Assembly: GCA_030427735.1 (NCBI GenBank)
Contig: JAUIBP010000004.1
Span: forward strand, 310,001 to 374,000
Direction: 5' to 3'
DNA: 64,000 bases
Origin: Bacteroidia bacterium
Lineage (GTDB): Bacteria; Bacteroidota; Bacteroidia; Flavobacteriales; Flavobacteriaceae
Shown here: positions 25,525 through 33,231 of the stretch, piece by piece
Numbering within the stretch: position 1 is the first letter of the stretch
Layout: every line of letters begins with the position of its first letter
The notes under the pieces: model-generated
Databases searched by the model: none
What the model was told of the DNA's origin: nothing
Seen by the model: only the letters and a program-made list of their open reading frames with translations
Translations under genes and position numbers: made by a program

Positions 25525-25966
25525 AATTGTTATAAACCCTAATAATAGAGCCGTTAACTTCTACATAATACGGTTTTAAGGCGTACCCGCCAATAGTGCC
25601 ACTTTCGGGGTTGCCGTTTATAATGTTATAAGTATTGCCGTCGTCGCAACTACAACTGGCAATAATACCATTAACTGTAAGGTGCGAGCAATTGGTTAAT
25701 GCGTGGTTGGGGTCGCTCAATTCAAAAGCTGTGTAATTGGTGCCGCCAATGTAGTATAATACAACCCCGTTTATCCCATACGGATTGTTTAGGGTAATGT
25801 AGTTTCCAGGGAATTTAAGGCTGTTGTATTGTGGTAAATTGGTGTTAATTAAATTACCCGTATTAAAAGCGTAATCGGGAAGATATGGATTGTTTAATGC
25901 ATCGTCGTCCGAGCTGCAATTTGCAAAAACCAAGGCGATTAAAGCAAGTAAAAGCGTTTTTTTCAT
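25523..25966 (-). CDS. Rieske-like lipoprotein with altered cluster ligands
   Basis: 147 aa from ATG 25966; a start at 25987 would add seven residues before the signal. Lipobox ANC puts the lipid anchor at Cys17. The C-terminal half has the outline of a Rieske [2Fe-2S] domain: Cys93-Ser-His95 fits the first CxH ligand pair, and Cys105-Ser-Cys107-Asp108-Asp-Gly sits where CxxH is expected. The ending YALKPYYVEVNGSIIRVY is the typical Rieske closing strand pair. His is thus replaced by Asp108 in the second pair. It may bind a modified cluster or none; function unknown. Confidence 0.7.
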   Translation of the reverse strand: MKKTLLLALIALVFANCSSDDDALNNPYLPDYAFNTGNLINTNLPQYNSLKFPGNYITLNNPYGINGVVLYYIGGTNYTAFELSDPNHALTNCSHLTVNGIIASCSCDDGNTYNIINGNPESGTIGGYALKPYYVEVNGSIIRVYNN

Positions 25967-26022
25967 AGTTATATTTTCGGTTTGCAATTTACAACAAAAA
26001 GCAGTTTGCTATAAATATTTTG

Positions 26023-26030
26023 TATATTTG
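26023..26030 (+). promoter_or_regulatory. -7 promoter box of greA
   Basis: TATATTTG matches TAnnTTTG exactly. It predicts a leader of about 80 nt before the greA ATG, which contains a terminator-like hairpin. The -33 TTTG at 26004-26007 has only a 15-bp spacer, shorter than usual. Confidence 0.7.
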
Positions 26031-26060
26031 TGTTACAATCTCGTTAAGCGGGATTTTTTT

Positions 26061-26098
26061 TGTTTCATAGGCACCATGTTTATGAAACATATTTTTTT
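26061..26098 (+). promoter_or_regulatory. Terminator-like hairpin in the greA leader
   Basis: TGTTTCAT (26061-26068) pairs with ATGAAACA (26082-26089), followed by a run of seven T's (26092-26098), 20 bp before the greA ATG. It lies downstream of the predicted start site, so it would be transcribed as an attenuator-like element. Confidence 0.6.
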
Positions 26099-26117
26099 AA
26101 ATTAAAACGATGAAGTT

Positions 26118-26591
26118 ATGAGTAAAGTATCTTATTACACTGCAGAAGGATTAAAAAAATTAAGAGACGAACTAAAACAATTAAAAGATATAGAACGTCC
26201 GCGTGCCTCGCAGGCTATTGCAGAAGCTAGAGATAAAGGCGATTTGAGTGAAAATGCCGAGTACGATGCGGCTAAGGAAGCCCAAGGGATGTTAGAGATG
26301 AAAATTTCGAAATTAGAAGAGGTTTTGGCAAATGCCCGTGTAATTGACGAATCTCAATTAGACACCTCTAAAATTTTGGTGCTGTCTAAAGTTAAAATCA
26401 AAAACCAAACCAATGGTATGGAAATGATGTACACTTTGGTGGCCGACGGTGAAGCCGATTTAAAATCGGGTAAAATATCTGTAAATTCACCAATTGGTAA
26501 AGGATTGTTAGGGAAATCTGTTGGCGATGTTGCCGAAATTCAGGTGCCTAATGGCGTGATGAAATTTGATATTATAGAAATTTCTCGATAA
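26118..26591 (+). CDS. greA: Transcription elongation factor GreA
   Basis: 157 aa. N-terminal antiparallel coiled coil (residues 1-75) with the GDLSENAEYDAAKEAQ tip region whose acidic residues reach the RNA polymerase active site, then an FKBP-like C-terminal domain (VNSPIGKGLLGKSVGDVAEI). It rescues backtracked RNA polymerase by stimulating transcript cleavage. The ATG at 26118 gives the standard start MSKVSYYTAEGLKKL. A terminator-like hairpin sits in its leader. A hairpin of 8-bp arms (26613-26620, 26640-26647) follows the gene without a T run. Confidence 0.97.
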   Translation: MSKVSYYTAEGLKKLRDELKQLKDIERPRASQAIAEARDKGDLSENAEYDAAKEAQGMLEMKISKLEEVLANARVIDESQLDTSKILVLSKVKIKNQTNGMEMMYTLVADGEADLKSGKISVNSPIGKGLLGKSVGDVAEIQVPNGVMKFDIIEISR

Positions 26592-26723
26592 AATCAATAA
26601 TCATAAGCAGGGTTCCTATGTGTTTTGCAACAAAAAATTCATAGGAATCAATTCGTTTTAGTCTTGAATCGAGAGCGATTAGTATAATAAGGTGATGCAT
26701 ACATCACATAAAATAGTTTAATT

Positions 26724-27113
26724 ATGGCTTCTATTTTTAGTAAAATTATTTCTGGTGAATTGCCAGCGTATAAAATTGCAGAAACCGAAGAGTTTTTGGC
26801 GTTTTTAGATATCAATCCAAACACCAAAGGACATACGCTATGTATTCCTAAACAGGAAGTAGATAAGTTATTCGATTTGGATGAAGCACAATATTTAGGG
26901 CTGTTAAAGTTTTCTAGACAGGTTGCAAAAGCTATAGAAAAAGCCATTCCTTGTAAGCGTGTAGGCTTAACCGTAATCGGTTTAGAAGTGCCACATGCCC
27001 ACGTACATTTAATTCCGTTACACACTATGGAAGACGCACGGTTTTTGCATAAAACAAGCTTGACCGATGCCGATTTTCAAGATGTTGTAAATGCCATAAA
27101 AGCACATTTATAG
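26724..27113 (+). CDS. HIT-family nucleotide hydrolase/transferase (HinT-like)
   Basis: 129 aa, normal HinT length. N-terminal SIFSKIISGELPAYKIAET is the family start, and the histidine triad appears as HAHVHLIPL near residue 92. These enzymes hydrolyse purine phosphoramidates or related AMP-linked substrates. It follows greA by 132 bp, with a small GTGATG/CATCAC hairpin (26692-26707) just upstream. Convergent with a histidine kinase gene 4 bp away. Confidence 0.93.
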   Translation: MASIFSKIISGELPAYKIAETEEFLAFLDINPNTKGHTLCIPKQEVDKLFDLDEAQYLGLLKFSRQVAKAIEKAIPCKRVGLTVIGLEVPHAHVHLIPLHTMEDARFLHKTSLTDADFQDVVNAIKAHL

Positions 27114-27117
27114 TTTA

Positions 27118-28272
27118 CTAAAGTGTTCTTTTAAGGGTAATTTGCATGGTAGTGCCTTTGCCAATTTCCGATTGTAATACTTTTATTTTTCCGTCGTGAA
27201 AATCTTCAATAATACGTTTGGCTAACGAAAGGCCTAAGCCCCAGCCACGTTTTTTGGTGGTAAATCCGGGCTCGAAAATACGTGTAAATTGGTTTTTATG
27301 AAGGCCTTTGCCAGTGTCGGAAACTGTAATTTTAACATCGTTTGTGCTCGGGATAATTTTTATAGACAATTCTCCTTTGCCTTTCATCGCATCAATAGCG
27401 TTTTTTACTAAATTTTCTATGGTCCAGCTATACAGTTGCGGGTTTAATTGAATAGGGATTTTAGTATCTGGAACATCGATATTAAAGTTTATTAGTTTGG
27501 ACGAACGCGATTTTAAATAATCGTAAGATTCTATGGTTTCTTGTACCAAGTCTGTTGCTTCAAGCGTTGGTACCGATCCTATTTTGCTAAAGCGTTCAGT
27601 AATGGTTTGTAGTCTATTTATATCTTTTTCAATTTCTGTAATATAATCTGGGTTTACATCTTCTATTTTAAGTAGTTCCGTCCAACCAATTAAAGACGAT
27701 AATGGTGTACCAATTTGGTGAGCGGTTTCTTTGGCCATACCAGACCACAATTTATTTTGTGTAGCAATTTTTGTGCTTCGGTAAAATACATATACCAGCC
27801 CTGCAAAAAGCACAATAATTAAAATAAATGCAATGGGGTAATACTTAAGTTTGTTTAGTAATGGCGAATTGCCGTAGTAGAGCGTGTCGAGAACTTTTCC
27901 TTCGTAAATAATTTCTATTGGCTGATTTTCTTTTTCGAATTCTAAGATAAGATCTTTTACGTAAGCAGAGTTTTGCGCTTTTTTTTCGTCTAAATTATTG
28001 TGCTCTATATTGCCGTTTAAATCCACCATAATCATTGGGGTGGTTGTGTTACTTTGTAAAATTTGAAGAGGTAGCTCGCCAATATCGCCATCTAAATTGG
28101 TACTTTTAATCAGATCGCGTTGTGCTGCCGACCAAATTTGCATTTTTATACGTTCTTCGGCTTTGAAGCTTTGAAAAAACATGAAAGTATTCCATAAAAT
28201 TAAAATAATGATAGTAAAAGAGATACCGATAATAATCCAACGAATGAGTCCCTTATGTTTTGTAAAAAGCAT
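27118..28272 (-). CDS. Membrane sensor histidine kinase
   Basis: 384 aa. One transmembrane helix near residues 13-33, an extracytoplasmic segment of about 105 residues, and a second helix near residues 140-165 (YYPIAFILIIVLFAGLVYVF). The H-box reads ETAHQIGTPLSSLIGW, with Ile-Gly-Thr in place of the common Glu-Leu-Lys. ATP-binding motifs: ENLVKNAIDAM (N), DTGKGL (G1), GWGLGLSLAKRI (G2). No response regulator is adjacent, so it is an orphan; signal unknown. Confidence 0.9.
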   Translation of the reverse strand: MLFTKHKGLIRWIIIGISFTIIILILWNTFMFFQSFKAEERIKMQIWSAAQRDLIKSTNLDGDIGELPLQILQSNTTTPMIMVDLNGNIEHNNLDEKKAQNSAYVKDLILEFEKENQPIEIIYEGKVLDTLYYGNSPLLNKLKYYPIAFILIIVLFAGLVYVFYRSTKIATQNKLWSGMAKETAHQIGTPLSSLIGWTELLKIEDVNPDYITEIEKDINRLQTITERFSKIGSVPTLEATDLVQETIESYDYLKSRSSKLINFNIDVPDTKIPIQLNPQLYSWTIENLVKNAIDAMKGKGELSIKIIPSTNDVKITVSDTGKGLHKNQFTRIFEPGFTTKKRGWGLGLSLAKRIIEDFHDGKIKVLQSEIGKGTTMQITLKRTL

Positions 28273-28345
28273 TTAATTTATTTTTAATGGTAATATAATG
28301 CAAATCTGTTAATAATATTGTGATATCAAGTGTTCAAATCATTTT

Positions 28346-28373
28346 TTGTTCAAGCATAGATTGTTTACATTTG
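28346..28373 (+). promoter_or_regulatory. Promoter of the flavin reductase gene
   Basis: TTG at 28346-28348, a 17-bp spacer, TACATTTG at 28366-28373. The predicted start site is near 28379, which rules out an in-frame upstream start at 28346 and supports the ATG at 28394. Confidence 0.8.
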
Positions 28374-28393
28374 CTGAAATTCTAAAAGGCTAT

Positions 28394-29266
28394 ATGATTT
28401 CATTCGAACCGAAGGAACTTTCAACTGCAAAATTACATAGTTACTTGCTAAGCGCTGTTGCGCCAAGGCCCATTGCGTTTGCGAGTACGGTAGATGCCGA
28501 AGGACGTCCTAACTTATCGCCATTTAGTTTTTTTAATGTCTTTAGTGCCAATCCGCCAATTTTAGTATTTTCGCCAGCCAGACGCGTAAAAAATAATACG
28601 GTTAAACATACCTTGGTTAATGTGCAGTATACTAAAGAAGTTGTAATTAATATTGTTAATTACGATTTGGTACAGCAAATGTCGTTAAGCAGTACGGAAT
28701 ATCCAGAGGGAGTAAACGAGTTCGAGAAATCGGGTTTAACTATGTTGCCGTCGGATGTTGTAAAACCCTACCGTGTAGGCGAATCGCCTGTGCAGTTAGA
28801 GTGTAAGGTTAATCAAATTATAGCATTAGGCGATCAAGGTGGTGCAGGAAATTTAGTGATTTGTGAAGTGGTTAAATTACACATTTCCAAAGAAGTTTTA
28901 AATGCAGATAGTACTATTGATCAAGATAAATTAGACGTTGTAGCACGTGCTGGTGGTAGTTATTATAGCAGAGCTAAAACAGGTTTTTTTGAAATACCAA
29001 AGCCATTGTCTACAATGGGTATTGGGGTAGATGCTTTACCAGACGATGTAAAAAATAGCATGGTGCTTACGGGCAACGATTTAGGTATGCTTGGTAATGT
29101 TGAAGCATTGCCTACGACAGAAGAGGTAGCGGCTTTTGTAAAAGATAGAGCAGAGCGTTACCCGAGTATTAAAAATGTAAATACTTTAAGAGGAAAACAT
29201 ATCTTAGCGCAAAATTTTTTAAGTTACGGCGATGTAGATAGCGCTTGGAAAATTTTATTATCTTAA
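28394..29266 (+). CDS. Flavin reductase-like FMN-binding protein
   Basis: 290 aa from ATG 28394 (MISFEPKELSTAKLHSYLLS), a start set by the promoter just upstream. The N-terminal two-thirds is a split-barrel FMN-binding fold: SAVAPRPIAFASTVDAEGRP, NLSPFSFFNVFSANPPILVF and the VVINIVNYDL block. The C-terminal ~90 residues are helical and specific to the Bacteroidota subgroup. It probably uses NAD(P)H to reduce flavin or a flavin-dependent partner; substrate unknown. Confidence 0.87.
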   Translation: MISFEPKELSTAKLHSYLLSAVAPRPIAFASTVDAEGRPNLSPFSFFNVFSANPPILVFSPARRVKNNTVKHTLVNVQYTKEVVINIVNYDLVQQMSLSSTEYPEGVNEFEKSGLTMLPSDVVKPYRVGESPVQLECKVNQIIALGDQGGAGNLVICEVVKLHISKEVLNADSTIDQDKLDVVARAGGSYYSRAKTGFFEIPKPLSTMGIGVDALPDDVKNSMVLTGNDLGMLGNVEALPTTEEVAAFVKDRAERYPSIKNVNTLRGKHILAQNFLSYGDVDSAWKILLS

Positions 29267-29317
29267 AACATTATTACAATATCGAACGTTTTATAATAGA
29301 ATAGAAAAATAAATTAA

Positions 29318-29692
29318 ATGGAAGTACAAGGAAGAATTAAAATGGTAGGTGAGACCCAAACTTTTGGTAGTAATGGGTTTAGAAAAAGAGAAGTAGTAGT
29401 TACAACAGAAGAGCAGTATCCGCAACATATATTAGTAGAGTTTGTTCAAGATAAAACAGATTTATTGAACAACTATAGTGTAGGACAAAACGTAAAAGTG
29501 AGTATTAATTTAAGAGGAAGAGAGTGGGTAAATCCACAAGGCGAGACCAAGTATTTTAACTCTATTCAGGGTTGGAGAATCGAAGCTGTACAAGATGGTG
29601 CTTCTGGTAATGTGCCACCAGTGCCGCCAGCCGATGCATTCGAGCCTGCTTCTAGCTTAAATCAAGACGAGCACGACGACTTACCTTTCTAG
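29318..29692 (+). CDS. DUF3127 protein with SSB-like acidic C-terminal tip
   Basis: 124 aa. The N-terminal ~90 residues are a compact all-beta domain (MEVQGRIKMVGETQTF, FRKREVVVTTEEQYPQH, VKVSINLRGREWVNPQGE) consistent with an OB fold. A Pro/Ala-rich linker leads to the ending EHDDLPF, the same kind of acidic tip as SSB in this window (ends EDDLPF). This suggests it binds nucleic acid and recruits SSB partners, or competes with SSB; this is inference. Followed by a terminator. Confidence 0.88.
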   Translation: MEVQGRIKMVGETQTFGSNGFRKREVVVTTEEQYPQHILVEFVQDKTDLLNNYSVGQNVKVSINLRGREWVNPQGETKYFNSIQGWRIEAVQDGASGNVPPVPPADAFEPASSLNQDEHDDLPF

Positions 29693-29729
29693 TCGAAGGT
29701 AAATTATGACTAATTCAAAGTGTGATGAA

Positions 29730-29760
29730 CCTCAATATCTTTCGATATTGGGGTTTATTT
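29730..29760 (+). terminator. Terminator after the DUF3127 gene
   Basis: CCTCAATATC (29730-29739) pairs with GATATTGGGG (29744-29753) around a TTTC loop, followed by a T-rich stretch. Confidence 0.8.
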
Positions 29761-29789
29761 ATTTTAGATTGTTTTCTTAAATTTGGGTA

Positions 29790-30413
29790 ATGAAGTTTTT
29801 AAAAGAAAAAATAGAATTTCCAGATATCCGGGAAGCCACTAAAGAAGGGCTTTTGGCAGTGGGCGGCGATTTGTCTCCTGAGCGATTACTTTTTGCGTAT
29901 AAACGTGGCATTTTTCCTTGGTTTGAAGACGATAATGCTATTCTATGGTGGTCGCCAGATCCTAGGTTTGTACTTTATCCGGGAGATTTAAAAGTTTCAA
30001 AAAGCATGCGTCAGTTTTTAAGAAATTGTAATTTAACAGTAACTGTTAATGCCGATTTTTCGGCGGTAATTAGCGCTTGTTCTAAAATAAGTCGTCCCGG
30101 GCAGGAAGGCACTTGGATTACCAAAAAAATGACCGATGCTTATATTGCACTTCATGAAATGGGGTTCGCTAAGTCTGTAGAGGTGTGGCAAGATAAAACA
30201 CTTGTGGGCGGACTTTATGGTGTGGATTTAGGTAATGGTGTGTTTTGTGGCGAGAGTATGTTTACTAAAGTGAGTAATGCTAGTAAGGCTGGGTTTATCA
30301 CTTTTATTCAAAATTCCGATTATAAACTAATAGATTGCCAAGTTTATACACCACACCTAGAGAGCCTGGGAGCAATAGAAATTCCTAGAGAACATTTTTT
30401 ACGCTATCTGTAG
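29790..30413 (+). CDS. aat: Leucyl/phenylalanyl-tRNA-protein transferase
   Basis: 207 aa, usual length. Transfers Leu or Phe to N-terminal Lys/Arg of proteins, marking them for ClpS/ClpAP in the N-end rule pathway. Family motifs: AYKRGIFPWFEDDNAILWWS, PDPRFVLYPGDLKVSKS, GGLYGVDLGNGVFCGESMF, DCQVYTPHLESLGA. A TAAATTTG box ends 5 bp before the ATG (29778-29785), which would make the mRNA leaderless if used. Convergent with tag, 6 bp apart. Confidence 0.95.
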   Translation: MKFLKEKIEFPDIREATKEGLLAVGGDLSPERLLFAYKRGIFPWFEDDNAILWWSPDPRFVLYPGDLKVSKSMRQFLRNCNLTVTVNADFSAVISACSKISRPGQEGTWITKKMTDAYIALHEMGFAKSVEVWQDKTLVGGLYGVDLGNGVFCGESMFTKVSNASKAGFITFIQNSDYKLIDCQVYTPHLESLGAIEIPREHFLRYL

Positions 30414-30419
30414 TGAGAA

Positions 30420-30986
30420 CTAAACTTCGTTGTATCTAAAACATTGCACTTCGTGGTCGTTTATCATACCAGTGGCTTGCATGTGGGCGTAAATAACGGT
30501 AGAGCCTACAAATTTAAATCCACGTTTTTTTAAATCTTTACTGATGGCATCACTCAAAGGGGTGTTTGCTGGGGCGTCTTTATAGTACGACAGTTGGTTT
30601 TTAATTGGTTTGCCATCAACAAATCCCCAAATGTAATTACTAAAACTTCCAAACTCTTCCTGTACTTTTATAAAGGCTTGGGCATTACTAACCGTAGCTT
30701 TTATTTTTAATTTATTTCGGATGATGCCTGTATCTTGTGCGAGTTCTTCTAGTTTCGAAGCCGTATAATTGGCTATGGTGTTATAATCAAAACCATCAAA
30801 CGCATTTCTAAAATTTTCTCGTTTTCGTAACACGGTAATCCAACTTAATCCAGCCTGGAATGTTTCCAATATTAAAAACTCAAAAAGTGTAGCGTCATCT
30901 TTAACAGGAACGCCCCATTCTAAATCGTGATAAGCTTCATATAAATCGTCTCCAACGCACCAACCGCATCTGTGTTTTTCCATCAT
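30420..30986 (-). CDS. tag: DNA-3-methyladenine glycosylase I
   Basis: 188 aa. Removes 3-methyladenine from alkylated DNA. The zinc site of the family is visible: Cys near the N-terminus in EKHRCGWC, His in YEAYHDLEWGVP, and the C-terminal NDHEVQCF His/Cys pair. FQAGLSWITVLRKRENFR and FKFVGSTVIYAHMQATGMIN complete the signature. The start is either of two adjacent ATGs (30986 or 30983). The protein is monofunctional and distinct from AlkA. Confidence 0.95.
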   Translation of the reverse strand: MMEKHRCGWCVGDDLYEAYHDLEWGVPVKDDATLFEFLILETFQAGLSWITVLRKRENFRNAFDGFDYNTIANYTASKLEELAQDTGIIRNKLKIKATVSNAQAFIKVQEEFGSFSNYIWGFVDGKPIKNQLSYYKDAPANTPLSDAISKDLKKRGFKFVGSTVIYAHMQATGMINDHEVQCFRYNEV

Positions 30987-31053
30987 AATGAAAGGTTTTA
31001 ATAAAACTCCTACTAATGTAACAACTGTTACCCAAAAACAAAGGTAATAGCTT

Positions 31054-31061
31054 TAATTTTG
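31054..31061 (+). promoter_or_regulatory. -7 promoter box of the thioredoxin-family gene
   Basis: TAATTTTG matches TAnnTTTG. A start site near 31067 excludes the GTG at 31064 and supports the ATG at 31085. Confidence 0.6.
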
Positions 31062-31084
31062 TAGTGTTAAAAATAAAGATTCTC

Positions 31085-31705
31085 ATGGAAATATTACAAC
31101 GTACGGTTAATGATAATATCGTTAATGATGGATTAAATAACGCAATGTCTTATACTGCGTTTAGAGATTTGGTAAAAACATTAGCGACCACAGACGGAAC
31201 CACTGGTGTAGAACAATCTGAAGCCCTAATTGCTTATACTAAATTAAACGAAAGCCGTATGAAGCGTTGGGATAAAACGCTTAAAATTTCTGAAGACGAT
31301 CAAACGCGCATTAAAAATTTTAAAGGAAGTGTTACTTGGTTAGTTATTGCCGAGAGCTGGTGTGGCGATGCCGCCCATATTTTGCCTGTAATTAATAAGG
31401 TGGCAGATTTGAATGCAAATATCGATTTGAAAATTGTTTTGCGCGATGAAAACGATGCCTTAATGAATCAATTCTTAACCAACGGCGGAAAGTCTATTCC
31501 AAAACTTATTATGATAGATAATAATACGGGCGACGTAGTAAATACTTTTGGTCCGCGACCAAGTATTGCAACACAATTGGTAAACGATTTTAAGGCAGAA
31601 TATAAGGTGATAACTCCAGCTTTTAAAGAGCAATTACAAACTTGGTATAATTTAGATAAAGGCCAAAGTACTGTAGGCGATTTGTTAGCACTGTTAAAAG
31701 TTTAG
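31085..31705 (+). CDS. Thioredoxin-fold protein
   Basis: 206 aa from ATG 31085. A helical N-terminal segment is followed by a thioredoxin-like fold with VTWLVIAESWCGDAAHILPV, where the active site keeps only one cysteine (CGDA in place of CxxC), and GGKSIPKLIMID with the cis-proline. No signal peptide, so cytoplasmic. The single Cys argues against classic dithiol oxidoreduction; a monothiol or binding role is possible. Its stop overlaps that of the convergent TonB-like gene by 4 bp. Confidence 0.87.
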   Translation: MEILQRTVNDNIVNDGLNNAMSYTAFRDLVKTLATTDGTTGVEQSEALIAYTKLNESRMKRWDKTLKISEDDQTRIKNFKGSVTWLVIAESWCGDAAHILPVINKVADLNANIDLKIVLRDENDALMNQFLTNGGKSIPKLIMIDNNTGDVVNTFGPRPSIATQLVNDFKAEYKVITPAFKEQLQTWYNLDKGQSTVGDLLALLKV

Positions 31706-32481
31706 TGTTTACCTTCAAAATAAAAGGTGATAGATCCGATTTGTGAAGGTTTAGAGGCTTTGGCGTTAAATCGGGCTTTTTTAGCATATTCTAAAGCGCT
31801 GTCTATTAAACAGGCGTTGTCTGTAGTGGAAGAGCTGTTAATGTAGGTGTCGGTAACGTCTCCCGCAGCATTTACAGTAATGTTTACAACTACTTTACCA
31901 CTAGCTTCGCATAAATAAATGGGTGTTGGTAAATACTGATGTGTGCGATCTACTAACGAATAATGCATGCTGCTGTTTTTGTTTGCCGAAGCATTCATGG
32001 CAATTTTGTTACTGGTGTTATTCCCGTTTGATGCATTACTTTGCTTTTTAGGCGATCTTGCCTTTAAAATACTGTTTACGCTGTTAAAAGACGATAGCTC
32101 ATCGGAATTTAAACTAGAACCCTCGCTGTTTGTTTCGGTGGTTTCTGTGGCTTCGGTTAACTCGTTTACCGTTTCTGTTTCTGTGTTTTTAGAATGCTCG
32201 AAAGCTTTGGGTGGCGTTATAGGGTTGTAGGCTTGGGCAAAACGTTTTGTATTTTGTGTCTCGTTAAAAGCTTTATTGGTCTCGGCTTTAGCCTGCTGCT
32301 GTTGCGTAAGTTCCTTTAGTAATTGTTCTTTTGGAGTGTTTTGTTCCGGGTTAAGCTCGTAATATGTTTCGGCCATTTGTGCAGCTTTTCTGGTTAGGTG
32401 CATATTAAATACCAAAAGAAGAACACTGCCGGCTATTAAGGCGGTTATTAATGCTGCTTTATGTTTGTCTATAAACTTCAA
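31702..32481 (-). CDS. TonB-like protein with C-terminal TonB domain
   Basis: 259 aa. An N-terminal transmembrane helix (ALITALIAGSVLLLVFNMHL) anchors it in the inner membrane. A long Gln/Glu/Thr/Asn-rich spacer (about residues 40-170) crosses the periplasm. The last ~85 residues (SGKVVVNITVNAAGDVTDTY, ALEYAKKARFNAKAS, GSITFYFEG) have the TonB C-terminal pattern. It may energise an outer-membrane receptor; no ExbB/ExbD is adjacent. Located downstream of truB on the same strand with a 54-bp gap. Confidence 0.8.
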   Translation of the reverse strand: MKFIDKHKAALITALIAGSVLLLVFNMHLTRKAAQMAETYYELNPEQNTPKEQLLKELTQQQQAKAETNKAFNETQNTKRFAQAYNPITPPKAFEHSKNTETETVNELTEATETTETNSEGSSLNSDELSSFNSVNSILKARSPKKQSNASNGNNTSNKIAMNASANKNSSMHYSLVDRTHQYLPTPIYLCEASGKVVVNITVNAAGDVTDTYINSSSTTDNACLIDSALEYAKKARFNAKASKPSQIGSITFYFEGKH

Positions 32482-32535
32482 AAGACTGTAGATTTTGGGA
32501 TATACAATACACTAATATACGCAAATTCTAATAGT

Positions 32536-33228
32536 TTAGTTGTTTAAGGTATTTATAAACTGTTCTGGTGTTAATGCATTTGAAACATTAAAGTCTCCTA
32601 TTTTTGTGCGGCGTAGTTCAGATAAATGTGCGCCAGATTGTAAAGCCTTGCCGAAATCGTGTGCTAAGGACCTGATGTAGGTTCCTTTACTGCATACCAC
32701 CCTAAACTTTAATTCCATAGCATTAATAGCTGTGATTTCGAATTCAGAAATATGTATTTTTCTAGGCTTTATTTCTACCTGTTCTCCTGCTCTGGCAAAT
32801 TCGTAAAGGCGTTTACCTTCTTTTTTTATGGCTGAAAATACTGGTGGATATTGTTCGATATCTCCAATAAAACACTGAGTGGTTTCGTGGATTTTTTCTT
32901 CCGTAATGTGATCGGTAGGAAAGGTTTCGTTTATTTCGGTTTCCAAATCGTACGAAGGTGTCGTGCTTCCTAAAACAATGGTGCCTGTGTATTCTTTAAT
33001 CTGCCCCTGGAACGTATCGATTTGCTTTGTCATTTTTCCGGTACAAATCACTAAAAGCCCAGTCGCTAATGGGTCTAACGTGCCAGCATGACCTACTTTA
33101 ATTTTTTTAATATTAAAAGCCCTGCGAATTTCCCAACGCAATTTATTTACAGCCTGAAAGGAGGTCCAATGCAAAGGCTTGTCAATTAAAATAACTTGAC
33201 CATTTAAATAATCTTCTAGAGTTTTCAT
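32536..33228 (-). CDS. truB: tRNA pseudouridine-55 synthase
   Basis: 230 aa. Makes pseudouridine 55 in the T loop of tRNA. The catalytic Asp is in KVGHAGTLDPLATGLLVICTG; other signatures are IDKPLHWTSFQAVNKLR, YPPVFSAIKKEGKRLYEFAR and CSKGTYIRSLAHDFG. It lacks a large C-terminal PUA domain, as is common in Bacteroidota. It starts 3 bp after the uppP stop and is therefore cotranscribed with uppP. Confidence 0.96.
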   Translation of the reverse strand: MKTLEDYLNGQVILIDKPLHWTSFQAVNKLRWEIRRAFNIKKIKVGHAGTLDPLATGLLVICTGKMTKQIDTFQGQIKEYTGTIVLGSTTPSYDLETEINETFPTDHITEEKIHETTQCFIGDIEQYPPVFSAIKKEGKRLYEFARAGEQVEIKPRKIHISEFEITAINAMELKFRVVCSKGTYIRSLAHDFGKALQSGAHLSELRRTKIGDFNVSNALTPEQFINTLNN

Positions 33229-33231
33229 GTT

